Notes under the pieces: generated by a model
Told to the model about the DNA's origin: nothing
Databases searched by the model: none
What the model saw: only the letters and a program-made list of their open reading frames with translations
In this document: positions 27,066 through 36,042 of the stretch, piece after piece
How the letters are laid out: the number at the start of each line of letters is the position of its first letter
Numbering within the stretch: the stretch's first letter is position 1
From: CATQGW01 sp965242565
GTDB lineage: Bacteria > Chloroflexota > Dehalococcoidia > Bin125
Length of the DNA stretch: 64,000 nt
Direction of reading: 5' to 3'
NCBI GenBank assembly: GCA_965242565.1
Contig: OZ251457.1
Coordinates: 1,550,001-1,614,000, forward strand
Translations under genes and position numbers: made by a program

Positions 27066-27340
27066 CCTCGACACCGCGCGGCCCCTATCGCGTCAGCTTC
27101 ACGACCCACGCCGAGCGGCAGCTTGGTGGCGTCCGCACGGCAGACCTGGGTCGAATCACGCGGCGCATTTCCGCTCTGGCCGACGAGCCGCGACCGCGTG
27201 GGGCGATCAAGCTCGGTCGGGAGTCGTGGCGATTTCGCGTCGGCCCCTGGCGCATCTTCTACGAGATCCGCGACGCGGAACTGTCGGTAATCGTCACGGA
27301 GGTCCTGCGCCGCGAAAAAGACACCTACGGCAGGCGTTGA
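27062..27340 (+). CDS. RelE/ParE-superfamily toxin
   Basis: A 92-residue protein of the RelE group. YRVSFTTHAERQLGGVRTADLG starts the fold, and LGRESWRFRVGPWRIFYEIRD is the hallmark strand pair with Arg and Tyr in ribosome-dependent mRNA cleavage positions; VTEVLRREKDTYGR ends it. The GTG start overlaps the stop of the Abi/HEPN-like gene, so both are made together. The usual small antitoxin gene is absent; the C-terminus of the upstream protein is the only candidate. It faces RM enzyme 2 tail to tail with five bases between. Confidence 0.82.
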   Translation: MTSTPRGPYRVSFTTHAERQLGGVRTADLGRITRRISALADEPRPRGAIKLGRESWRFRVGPWRIFYEIRDAELSVIVTEVLRREKDTYGRR

Positions 27341-27345
27341 TCGGC

Positions 27346-30300
27346 TCAGCGAAGCAGCTGAGCAACAAGGCGCTCGACCTCTCGCCCTTCGTCGCTCTCG
27401 GCTAGCCACTTGCGGATTTCGCGGCGGGCGACGGTGACTGTCGTTGTCTGGCCTCGCTCGGCGCGGGCGGCGCGCAGATCGCGGAGCACTGCGGCTGCGC
27501 CTTCGGCGGCGATGGCTCCGGCTTGGGCGATTTCGCGGTGGAGTGCGTTCTCCTTGTCGTATTCGGGAATCGGGAGCCGCCAGATATGCTTCACAACATC
27601 CCTCGCGCCGAATTGGCCTTTCGGCATCAGTGGCCCTACGGCTTCTTCCAATATGCGACTGTTGATGACCGTCACGAGGTATTGTGCCTCTTCCCGTGTC
27701 TCGCAAGGGATCCAGAAGAGCTTGTAGTCGATGAGCGCGCCCTCGTCCGTCAGAATCGCCGCTGTCGGACGACCTGCGCTGGCGTAGAGCACCGTGTACA
27801 ATTTGCGCAGTGCAGCATTGCGCTGCGCACTCAGTTTGCCCAAGTAGTCGAGATTGTCCACCAAGGCGCGTTTGCTGTCGGTCTTCTTGTTTCGCTCCCA
27901 GGCCGCGTTGATGATCTGCCAGCGACGACGCATCAACGGCAGCAGCGAAGTCGGACTCAGGCCGTGCAAACCCTCATCGGTCTTCACGAGCTCGCCTTCC
28001 GGGACTGAGAGCGGGAGCGCCGCCTTTCTTGGCTCCAGGAGTGCGTACGGCACGACGGTCTCACCCAGGTGAACATCCCACACGTGCTCCGCTTCGATCG
28101 GTCGTCCGGCGATCTCAGGAATCTCCAGCGCCTTCCACGGCGCCTTCTCCTGAGCGGAGCGGCGCGGCGAAACGGTGATCGTGTTTGTCGCTCGGACGAC
28201 TGCCCGCGATTCCTCCACGTTCACATAGAACAGCACGCGCGGGTAGATGTCGGCCCCTTTCCTCGCGCGATTGCCGTATGGCGAGGCGAAGCCGGACGAC
28301 GTGTCGACCAGGTCGACATCTTGGCGCGTCACCCGTCCACCCGGCGAACCCAGCCACTGACTTGCGCGGCCGGGGAACGGCTTCGGAGACGCGCCGTCAC
28401 CGAGTCGTGAAGCGAACGCAACAGAAGCGGGGACCGGGAAGAAATCGTTGGGCTCGAGCGACTCCAGGTCCCACGGAATGCGAACCGCGAGATCAACGGC
28501 GACGCGACCCCACTTGCCGCTTCGCCACTTCGTGTAGGCGCCTGTCTGCAACGCGCTGTGAGGTAAGACCATCGCGGCAACGCCGCCGGCGGCCAGGTAC
28601 AGGGCCGCGCATCGAGCGAAGAAGAAGCCTGCGATGTCCTGGTTCGGTGCATGTCGCCCGCCGGCCCAGATGACGTAACGCTCCTTGCTCTGCCGCTCGA
28701 GCTCGGAGCGCACGACGGAACTTGAACGGTTGTAGGTGAGCCAGGGCGGGTTGCCGACGATCACGTCCACTTTGCCATGCGACAGTGCGAGCGGACGGAC
28801 GAGATTCCGTGTGTAGTAGGCCCAGATGTGATCGCGACCTTCAGCGTGCAAGCGTTGCAACGTCGCGATCGTGCGATCCAGCACCTCCCGTTCCCCACCC
28901 GACTCCGGGATTTGCGTATCGTGCAGCGCCAGCGACGGATCATCGTCCGCCTCGATAGCCGCTGCGAGCCGCGTCATCAGTCCGTCGAACCAGTCGGCCT
29001 GTTCAACCAACGCTCGCGGGAACTCGAGCGAAAGGTTGCGCTCCAAGCCGCTCTCCGGATCATCATCGATCGGAATTGTGACGATCTTACGCGCCAGCAG
29101 GTCTTGCGATTCGGTGCGCAACTGGAGCGAGTCGCCCAAATAGATCGGCACGTTCACGTCAACGCCGGTTCCGCGGGCGGCTTCAAGGGCTTCGCGGGCG
29201 GCGAAAGTCCAGGTGGCGCGGGCGAGGTGGACGGCGGCGGGGTGTACGTCGATGCCGATGACATGGGTGAGCAGGCCGCCGAGGACATTCGCGGGCTTGC
29301 GGCGCGCGCGTTTGGCGGCTGTGAGGTACTTGCGGACGGCGGCGAAGATGAAGGAGCCGGAGCCGCAGGCAGGATCGAGCACGCGCTGGTTGAGCGGATC
29401 GGTCACAACGGCGTCGACGATTTCGCGGGCCAGCCAGTCGGGCGTGTAGTACTCGCCGAGGCGTCGTCGGTCGCCGGCGGGGATGACGGTTTCGTAGAGG
29501 ATGCGGGCGATATCGGATTCCGCTTTCGTCCAGTCGAAGCGGGCGATGCGGCGGGCGAGTCCGTTGAGCCATGCGCCGCCTTCGACCTCGGCCGGCCAGG
29601 TGAAGAAGTCGGATTCGACGACGCCGCGTACGCCGGTTGCCTCGACAAACAGCTGCCCGCCGAGCAGTTGTGCAGGCCGGCGTTGCGCGTGCAGAACGAT
29701 ATCGATACCGAAGGCCGATTGCAGCGCCAGCGCGACGACGGCAGAGAGATAGGTGTGGCGAAGGAAGAGGTCGTCGAGGTTTTGCTCCTCCTCGATCACT
29801 TCGCCCAGCGCGGCGGCGAGCAGTTGCCGCCAGAGGCGGCGCTTGATGGCGATGGTCGGCTCGTCGCGGTGTTGGTCGTAGAGTTCGCGCAGCGCGTCGA
29901 GGTGCTGCTCGAAGCGCGGGCCGGGGCCGAGCCGGGCGCGCACCTCGTCGTCGGTCGGTACGACGCCGCGCCGTTCGAGCGCCTGCGACTCGTCGCGCAG
30001 CCATTCGTAGAGGTGATAGCCGTGTTCGGCGTCGTCGAGCGTAAAGGCGTAGGGGCTTGCGGCGCTCCAGTCGCCGCCGGGCCGGCGCAGCAGCCAGTAC
30101 TTGCCGTCAGTGAGGATGCCGAGTCGGGGCGGGCGTCCCTCGCCGGCGAGCGTGGCGAGGTACTCCTCCAGTTGGCGTTTGTTGGCGTCGGAGGCGTTGA
30201 GGCGGGTGCCGATGCGGCGTTTGACCTCGATCACGAGGTCGTCGGATTCGAGGTCGATGCGCCCGCCGCCGGCCTGGCTTTCCATCTGGATGTCGGCGCG

Positions 30301-30438
30301 GCGGGCGAGCCGCGAGCGGATCAGGAAGTCGCGCACTGCGCCGCGGATGTCGGCTTCCGACGTGTTGTCGTCGTGCCGCTGGAGCAGCGCCTGGGCGGCG
30401 CTGCGCAGCCTCGGATCGTCGGGCGTGATATCCGTCAT
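27346..30438 (-). CDS. Single-chain restriction-modification enzyme 2 (type IIG-like, N6-adenine methyltransferase)
   Basis: A 1,030-residue protein. Nuclease motif: GGGRIDLES with Asp62, then VIEVK (Glu71, Lys73). Methyltransferase: motif I DPACGSG at 355-361 and motif IV NPPWLTYN from 563. A recognition domain of about 400 residues follows, with no helicase. It is unlike RM enzyme 1 outside the motifs and so recognises another sequence. Its start overlaps the DinB-like stop (ATGA), which in turn overlaps a hydrolase gene. The end is five bases from the RelE toxin gene. Confidence 0.85.
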   Translation of the reverse strand: MTDITPDDPRLRSAAQALLQRHDDNTSEADIRGAVRDFLIRSRLARRADIQMESQAGGGRIDLESDDLVIEVKRRIGTRLNASDANKRQLEEYLATLAGEGRPPRLGILTDGKYWLLRRPGGDWSAASPYAFTLDDAEHGYHLYEWLRDESQALERRGVVPTDDEVRARLGPGPRFEQHLDALRELYDQHRDEPTIAIKRRLWRQLLAAALGEVIEEEQNLDDLFLRHTYLSAVVALALQSAFGIDIVLHAQRRPAQLLGGQLFVEATGVRGVVESDFFTWPAEVEGGAWLNGLARRIARFDWTKAESDIARILYETVIPAGDRRRLGEYYTPDWLAREIVDAVVTDPLNQRVLDPACGSGSFIFAAVRKYLTAAKRARRKPANVLGGLLTHVIGIDVHPAAVHLARATWTFAAREALEAARGTGVDVNVPIYLGDSLQLRTESQDLLARKIVTIPIDDDPESGLERNLSLEFPRALVEQADWFDGLMTRLAAAIEADDDPSLALHDTQIPESGGEREVLDRTIATLQRLHAEGRDHIWAYYTRNLVRPLALSHGKVDVIVGNPPWLTYNRSSSVVRSELERQSKERYVIWAGGRHAPNQDIAGFFFARCAALYLAAGGVAAMVLPHSALQTGAYTKWRSGKWGRVAVDLAVRIPWDLESLEPNDFFPVPASVAFASRLGDGASPKPFPGRASQWLGSPGGRVTRQDVDLVDTSSGFASPYGNRARKGADIYPRVLFYVNVEESRAVVRATNTITVSPRRSAQEKAPWKALEIPEIAGRPIEAEHVWDVHLGETVVPYALLEPRKAALPLSVPEGELVKTDEGLHGLSPTSLLPLMRRRWQIINAAWERNKKTDSKRALVDNLDYLGKLSAQRNAALRKLYTVLYASAGRPTAAILTDEGALIDYKLFWIPCETREEAQYLVTVINSRILEEAVGPLMPKGQFGARDVVKHIWRLPIPEYDKENALHREIAQAGAIAAEGAAAVLRDLRAARAERGQTTTVTVARREIRKWLAESDEGREVERLVAQLLR

Positions 30439-30890
30439 GTGGCGTCGCCGGCGAGTTCGCTCGATGCCTGCTGCATCGAGTTTCGCTCCCAGTAGAGAGT
30501 ATGTTCGACGTGTTCGCGGATCGACCAGTCGTCGTTGGGCGCTTTGGCGTCGAGCAGCTCGTCGGGCATCTGAAGCAGTTGGCCGACCAGTTCGGCGCGC
30601 TCGCGGATCAGTTCGCGGGTGAGGCGTCCGAGTTCCGACTCCTGCATCTGTTTCGCGGTGAAGCGGGCGGTGGAGATGGCGCCGGTGTGCATGCGGTCGT
30701 GCTCGGCGTTGTGAATGAGCAGGCGCCGGATGCCGCCGTTCATGGCGCAGCCGTGCGTGGTGGGAAAGGCGAGGTCGTCGTCGGCCATGCCCAGCAGTGT
30801 TTCGACGGTCTCGGTGAGCTGTCGCAGCAGTTGCAGGGCGAGTTCGTCGCTCTCGCGGTGCGTCGTTGCGGGAGTTGCGGGGTTTGTCAT
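30435..30890 (-). CDS. DinB-superfamily protein
   Basis: A 151-residue four-helix protein of the DinB/YfiT type, a fold of metal-dependent thiol transferases and stress proteins. His residues expected as metal ligands appear in LLIHNAEHDRMHTGAI and in DDWSIREHVEHTLYWE. The start overlaps the hydrolase gene and the end overlaps RM enzyme 2, so all three are coupled. The specific activity is unknown. Confidence 0.75.
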   Translation of the reverse strand: MTNPATPATTHRESDELALQLLRQLTETVETLLGMADDDLAFPTTHGCAMNGGIRRLLIHNAEHDRMHTGAISTARFTAKQMQESELGRLTRELIRERAELVGQLLQMPDELLDAKAPNDDWSIREHVEHTLYWERNSMQQASSELAGDAT

Positions 30891-31930
30891 TCGATCCTCC
30901 GTTCAGCGGGCGTGTCGGCGAGGAATTTGAGCAGCACGCGGTTGGTGCGAGTCGGATCTTCTTCGGGGAAGAAGTGGCCGGAGCCGGGCGCGGGTTCGGC
31001 GCGCAGGTCGGGGAAGTACATGGGGAACTGGTCGAAGAAGGGGTTGCCCGACGGCATCGCGCCGCGTTTCGATCGTTTGAGCGGATCGCCGTACATCCAG
31101 AGCGCGGGGCCGGGGAACTGCTTGCCGCGGTCTTCGGGGCCGTAGTCCATATATTCGCGTCCGTGCGGGTGATTTTGCAGCCCGGCCCGCCAGATTTTGC
31201 CGACCTCAGTGGCGGCGAGGCGCTCGAAGCGGGCGCCGCCGCGCCGGCGTTTGTCGGGGATGATGCGGTGAAACGGCAGCGCGTGGCGGTAGTAGGAGAT
31301 GGCGGCGCGCTGGGTGTCGGGGTCGCGGAATGATCGCTGGTATGTTCTGATGTCGGCGTCGGTCGCCCAGCGATTGGGCGCGAGCCGGCCGGCGGCGTAG
31401 CCCCAGGGCGACTGCGGCGGGCCCGGCAGCTCGAGATCCACGTCGCCTCCGAAGATCTGTGCTATGAACTGCTTGTGGTAGCGCGCGAAGAACTCCTCCG
31501 GCAGCGGGCGCGCCTTGAACCAGAAGCCGTGGATCGCCTGCGGCAGCCAGACGGTGCAGAGGGTGTCCATGAGCGCGGCTCGGGAGACGCGCTCGGGGTT
31601 GTCGATGATCAGCTTGAAGCCGATGATGCCCCCCCAGTCGTGGCCCACGACGGCGGCCTGCTCGATGTCGAAGTGGTCGAGCAGGCCGAGCATGTCGTCG
31701 GCGAGCAGCTTGCGGGAGTAGCGCCCGTGGGGCTTGTCCGACTTGCCGAAGCCGCGCGTGTCGGGCACGATGACGCGGTAGCCGGCGTCGACCAGGGCGG
31801 GAATTTGGTGCCGCCACTCGTAGCCGGTCTCGGGGAAGCCGTGGATCAGCAGCACGGGGTCGCCCCCGCGCGGCCCGGCGGTGGTCACATGCAGGCGAAT
31901 GCCGTTGCTCTCGACGTATTGGCTGGCCAT
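30887..31930 (-). CDS. Epoxide-hydrolase-like alpha/beta hydrolase
   Basis: A 347-residue soluble hydrolase. HGFPETGYEWRHQ is the oxyanion-hole signature of epoxide hydrolases and haloalkane dehalogenases, VVGHDWGG holds the nucleophile Asp (rather than Ser), and GSGHFFPEEDP the catalytic His. A long cap region with tyrosines lies between residues about 130 and 270. I chose ATG 31930 because GGAGCACAGCC precedes it; a longer frame adds an unlikely leader. It heads the hydrolase-DinB-RM2 set. Confidence 0.87.
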   Translation of the reverse strand: MASQYVESNGIRLHVTTAGPRGGDPVLLIHGFPETGYEWRHQIPALVDAGYRVIVPDTRGFGKSDKPHGRYSRKLLADDMLGLLDHFDIEQAAVVGHDWGGIIGFKLIIDNPERVSRAALMDTLCTVWLPQAIHGFWFKARPLPEEFFARYHKQFIAQIFGGDVDLELPGPPQSPWGYAAGRLAPNRWATDADIRTYQRSFRDPDTQRAAISYYRHALPFHRIIPDKRRRGGARFERLAATEVGKIWRAGLQNHPHGREYMDYGPEDRGKQFPGPALWMYGDPLKRSKRGAMPSGNPFFDQFPMYFPDLRAEPAPGSGHFFPEEDPTRTNRVLLKFLADTPAERRIE

Positions 31931-31992
31931 GGCTGTGCTCCTAGCGTGGCGCCCCTCGTGCGGCGCGTGTGCGCACAGGCTAGCAGGCTCAA

Positions 31993-34923
31993 TCAATCGC
32001 AGTAGGCGTAGTCTTCGATCTCCGCGCCGCCCGGGTCGGCGCTGATGCCGCTGGTGATCGTCACTTCGGCTCGCAGCTCGCCCGCAGCAGCAACGGCGCC
32101 TGCGAAAACGGCATGTTCTGTCGCACCGCCCTTTGGCTCATACCGTTTTGCCCAGCGAACGCCGTCAGCTTCCAGCCGCACGACGTATACCTGCGCCTCG
32201 GGAACTGCCTCCCACGAGACGATCACATCCGTTCCTTCCCGTCGGATGCTCGGTTCGATCGTCGCCGGCAGTGTTCGCGCGAACCGCGATTCGCTCCAGT
32301 CCAGCGAACCGTCATCCCGCCGCTCACCCCAGTCCAAAAGGCTGTCGTCGATGATGCCGATGGAGGTTGGGTCAAGGGCAATCTGGACCTCGTACTCCGT
32401 ATCCGGTCTGAGTCCCTCCAGCGTCCATGCCATCGAGTCGGACCGGCAATTGTTTGAGCCTGCGCCAGCGGCATGGCGGTAACGCCAGGCGTCTTGGCCG
32501 ATCTCCCGCCATCGGACGACGAACAATGGGAGGCTTGGACTCGTCGAATAAGCCGCCGCCGAGCCGACAAACCGGTTCCAGCGGAGCACGAACGAATCCG
32601 TCTCCACGTAGATGCGGCCGAGCGCGAGCCCCTCTACCGTGTCACGCCAGTAGGCCGCCGCACTCTCCGGCGCAACGTCGTCGTCGCTTGGGTGGGCGAT
32701 CTGGTATGTATGTGTCGCCTTACCTGTACGCCCGCGGGCGTCGACCACTGTCGCTTCCAGCGTCGCTTCATCGCGAGTGTCTTCGGGATCGCAATGCAGC
32801 TGCGCATAACCCTCGTGATCCGTGGTCTCGAACGCCGAGTTCTCTCCGATCTTGATCGTGTACGGCACCGCACCTCCCTCGACTTGCCAGCGGATGAGCT
32901 TCGGCTTCTCCAAGTACGGCATGCAGTGGCTCGACCGCCAGACTCTCGTCTCGTAATCCGACAGGTTCAGTGTCGGGCCGTCGGCCCGCGAGAATGTCTG
33001 GACGGCTGCACGGCCCTCGCCAAGTGTTTCACTGTACGCAGCGACATGAACTTCATACTCACCGCCGTCGGCAGGAATCGAAAACGTCGCACTGGTCGAC
33101 AAGCCAACGTCGAGCACTCGCTCCGGTTCGCCGGCGCGGTACAGATACACTCGAAATCCGTCGATCTGATCTGTGAGATCATGAGTAGGGTCCCACCAGC
33201 TGCGAAAGGAGCGCCACGTCTCGGGCGGTGTCCAGCGCGCCTCCAACTTGCCGTTTCGCTCGCGCACTTCGACAGATTGAGGAGTGGGCGGCTTGGCGGA
33301 GGCGCGCTGGATCGACGACCATTGCGACCAGTAACCATGTCGTCGGATGCGCAGCTGAAACGGATGCGGGCCAGGCTCTGTGGTCCGAATTATGATCGGC
33401 GGATTCTCGGCCGACTGTGTCATTGCGTAGCCGTCCTTCAGCCATCGAACTTGCACGAGCGCGTCGTCGTCTTGCGTGTCCCAGAGCACGGCAAACTCGT
33501 AACCTGGCTCACGCTCGCTGTGGGTCGGTTCTTGGTAATCGACGTACCAGGCGGGCGGCATTATGGTATCCGCCCGCTCCTGCGCCAGCCGCGGTTCCCA
33601 AATCACGCGCGCCTCCTCGTCTTCGATCCCGAGATGCTGCACGATCACCTGATAGGTGGTGTCCAACGGCAACCTTAGCACAAAACTCCTGCCGCCAATA
33701 CCTCCCACCGGTGTGACCGGGTCAGAGCGCGGCGTGCCGTATTCATGCGCGATCACCGCATATGCCCGTTCTTCGCCTTCAAGAGGCGGGTCCCAAGTCA
33801 CCAGAATTCCGCCCCCGCCAGCACGCGCGATCGCTCGGACGTTTTGAGGTTGGCGAGGTTCCCTCGACCAGCCCGGCGGCGCCGGCGCGGTGCGCACCGA
33901 CAGGAACCGCGTCGGAGTACACAATTCATGATTCCAGCCGTAATTGTCGCAGTTGTCATCGAGCATGACGCGGATGTGGTAGAGAGTGTCGGGCAGCAAC
34001 TCGTCGTAGCGCACTTCGTAAGGTGACACAGGTCCGACAGTCTTCTTCGTCCACGTCGACCGGTCATCGCCCAACCAGCGCCAGTCGCGCTCGCGGCCGC
34101 CCACGGATCCCACGGTCGTCATCCAGGCCAGCCCGTCGACAGCAGGCTTCCACGAAACGGTAATGGTGTCGTGCGTCGCGTGGGCAGTCAGGTCCGTTGG
34201 CGGTGAGGCAGTCGTCGCATACACCGTCTCGCTCCAATTGAGCAGATCGGGCTTCTCTTGCTCGGCAAACGAGCGCACCTGTGCAACCTCGACAGCAACG
34301 CGCACCCCAATCAGGCCTGTCTCGTAGTAATCCAGCACCTGGTCGTATCCTCCCGGGCGCGATGCAGCGTCTGTGTGATAGTTCCACTGTGCGGCCTGAT
34401 CCGCACGCCAGCGTACGAGATAGCGGCGCACATGCTCGATGTCGATACCGACGCCGCGCGCAGATGCGGTGATGGTCGTCAGGTAGGTCCATTGAGGATC
34501 CGGCCCCGCGCTCGCAAGAGGCGCCGGCAGCGGGGGGGCGCGATTCAGTCGCAGTGACTCGCGGGCTTCTGCTTCGCTCACATCCACGACGGCGACCGCC
34601 ACATCGATCGGCGAGGGCGGAATAATGCCGCGCAGCCAGTCGGGGATGTTGAGCGTCTCGCCGCAGGCGATCGTCGCGACGCCCGACGGAGCGTCGACAG
34701 GCTGGCCGTTGAGCGTCGCTGTGTACGGCTCGGCTCCGCCGCTGATCTCCCAGCGCACCTCCGTGAACGATCCGGCGGTGCAGACCGGGCTGTCTGACTC
34801 CAGATGCAGCGTGAGCGGCGCGGGTTCGCCGCTGTCGGGATCGCCGGCGCGGGCGCTGAGCCAGCCTGCGGCGAGGGCTGCAAGCAGCGCGACCAGCGCT
34901 GCGAGTGCGAGTTTGCCAGCCAT
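31993..34923 (-). CDS. Secreted fibronectin-III-repeat protein 1
   Basis: A 976-residue exported protein. The signal peptide is MAGKLALAALVALLAALAAG. The rest is a series of beta-sandwich domains of the FN3 kind, seen as repeated PxNVRAxA/TWDPP and LRPDTEYEVQIAL-type edges (for example LLPDTLYHIRVML, then GLRPDTEYEVQI). An N-terminal domain with ESDSPVCTAGSFTEVRWEIS and a cysteine pair is shared with the two proteins upstream. No sortase motif, C-terminal helix or enzyme domain is seen. GGAGG precedes ATG 34923. An adhesion or surface role is likely but unproven. Confidence 0.75.
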   Translation of the reverse strand: MAGKLALAALVALLAALAAGWLSARAGDPDSGEPAPLTLHLESDSPVCTAGSFTEVRWEISGGAEPYTATLNGQPVDAPSGVATIACGETLNIPDWLRGIIPPSPIDVAVAVVDVSEAEARESLRLNRAPPLPAPLASAGPDPQWTYLTTITASARGVGIDIEHVRRYLVRWRADQAAQWNYHTDAASRPGGYDQVLDYYETGLIGVRVAVEVAQVRSFAEQEKPDLLNWSETVYATTASPPTDLTAHATHDTITVSWKPAVDGLAWMTTVGSVGGRERDWRWLGDDRSTWTKKTVGPVSPYEVRYDELLPDTLYHIRVMLDDNCDNYGWNHELCTPTRFLSVRTAPAPPGWSREPRQPQNVRAIARAGGGGILVTWDPPLEGEERAYAVIAHEYGTPRSDPVTPVGGIGGRSFVLRLPLDTTYQVIVQHLGIEDEEARVIWEPRLAQERADTIMPPAWYVDYQEPTHSEREPGYEFAVLWDTQDDDALVQVRWLKDGYAMTQSAENPPIIIRTTEPGPHPFQLRIRRHGYWSQWSSIQRASAKPPTPQSVEVRERNGKLEARWTPPETWRSFRSWWDPTHDLTDQIDGFRVYLYRAGEPERVLDVGLSTSATFSIPADGGEYEVHVAAYSETLGEGRAAVQTFSRADGPTLNLSDYETRVWRSSHCMPYLEKPKLIRWQVEGGAVPYTIKIGENSAFETTDHEGYAQLHCDPEDTRDEATLEATVVDARGRTGKATHTYQIAHPSDDDVAPESAAAYWRDTVEGLALGRIYVETDSFVLRWNRFVGSAAAYSTSPSLPLFVVRWREIGQDAWRYRHAAGAGSNNCRSDSMAWTLEGLRPDTEYEVQIALDPTSIGIIDDSLLDWGERRDDGSLDWSESRFARTLPATIEPSIRREGTDVIVSWEAVPEAQVYVVRLEADGVRWAKRYEPKGGATEHAVFAGAVAAAGELRAEVTITSGISADPGGAEIEDYAYCD

Positions 34924-35004
34924 GCTCCGCCTCCACATCGGCATGTCGAACCGTCTGAGAGCAAGACGACGAAGCGGCGCGGAAGGTTCCACAGTCGCAC
35001 CGGA

Positions 35005-35982
35005 TCAGGCGAGGAGAGGCAGAACCTCCTCGGTGACGCGGCGGTACTGATGCTGCTGGTCGTAGCTGCAGAGGCGGAGGGTAACGGTGGTCGCGCCGGC
35101 GTCGATGTAAGCGCGGATGTCGGCGGCGCACTGCTCAGGGCCGCCCATGGCGACCCAGAGGTTAAGCTGGGCTTCGCTGTAGTCGGTGGTGTAGTAGGCG
35201 TCGAGGTATTTTTTCGCCTCGGCGAGCGCGGCTGCGCGGTCTTCGTTGACGTTGATGTTGTAGTAGACGGCGACCTCGAAGTCGTCGGGCAGATCGCGGC
35301 CGGCATCGGCGGCGTGGCTGCGGATGTCGGCCATGTACTCGCGCACGATCTGCGGGGGCTGGAAGGTGGTCATCCAGCCGTCGCCGAGGCGGGCGACGCG
35401 GCTGAGGCCGTTGCGGCGGTTGCGGGCGAGGTGCGGCGCAGGGTTGGAGGTGACCCAGATCGGCACGGGCCGCTGGACGGAGCGCGGCTCGATAGTGACG
35501 TGCTCGAAGTCGTTGTGCTCGCCGTGGTAGGAGACGTCGTCCCGGCTGGTGAGCAGGCGCATGACCTCGATAGCTTCCTCCATGCGCCGCATGCGCGACT
35601 CGGTGGGGATGCAGAAGGCGTCGAACTCGGCGGACATGTCGCCGCCGCCCGCGCCAGGCGCGCCCATGCAGGCGACGAAGATGGAGCGCCCGTTGCTGAG
35701 CAGGTCGAGCGAGGCCCACTGGTAGGCGAGCAGCAGGGCGGGCCGCAGCGGGGTGCTGGCGAAGCAGGCGGGGCCGATGCGCACGCGGTCGGTTTGGACA
35801 GCGAGCGCGGACATGAGGCCGAGCGCGTCGAGCCGGGGCTTGGCGAGCAGGGAATCGCCGACCCAGATGCTGTCCCAGCGCTGGTCGGCGTCGGCCTGGC
35901 GGGCGAGAGTGAGCATGTCCTCGATGGTGCTCGAGCCGGTCACGATGCCGCGATTTGAGAGGGTCAGTCCGAATGCAGTCAT
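35005..35982 (-). CDS. Luciferase-like (LLM) flavin/F420-dependent oxidoreductase
   Basis: A 325-residue TIM-barrel oxidoreductase of the bacterial luciferase-like family. Typical segments are WDSIWVGDSLL early, TDRVRIGPACFASTPLRPA, SNGRSIFVACMG, and GLSRVARLGDGWMTTF late. Substrate and cofactor (FMN or F420) cannot be separated by eye. It lies between FN3 proteins 1 and 2 on the same strand, 60 bases behind protein 2 and 81 before protein 1, with no obvious functional tie. Confidence 0.85.
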   Translation of the reverse strand: MTAFGLTLSNRGIVTGSSTIEDMLTLARQADADQRWDSIWVGDSLLAKPRLDALGLMSALAVQTDRVRIGPACFASTPLRPALLLAYQWASLDLLSNGRSIFVACMGAPGAGGGDMSAEFDAFCIPTESRMRRMEEAIEVMRLLTSRDDVSYHGEHNDFEHVTIEPRSVQRPVPIWVTSNPAPHLARNRRNGLSRVARLGDGWMTTFQPPQIVREYMADIRSHAADAGRDLPDDFEVAVYYNINVNEDRAAALAEAKKYLDAYYTTDYSEAQLNLWVAMGGPEQCAADIRAYIDAGATTVTLRLCSYDQQHQYRRVTEEVLPLLA

Positions 35983-36042
35983 TGTTCATCTCCAGTTCCG
36001 GTACCGCACAGTCTAGCGATTCGCGCCGGCTGTAGGTCGAGG

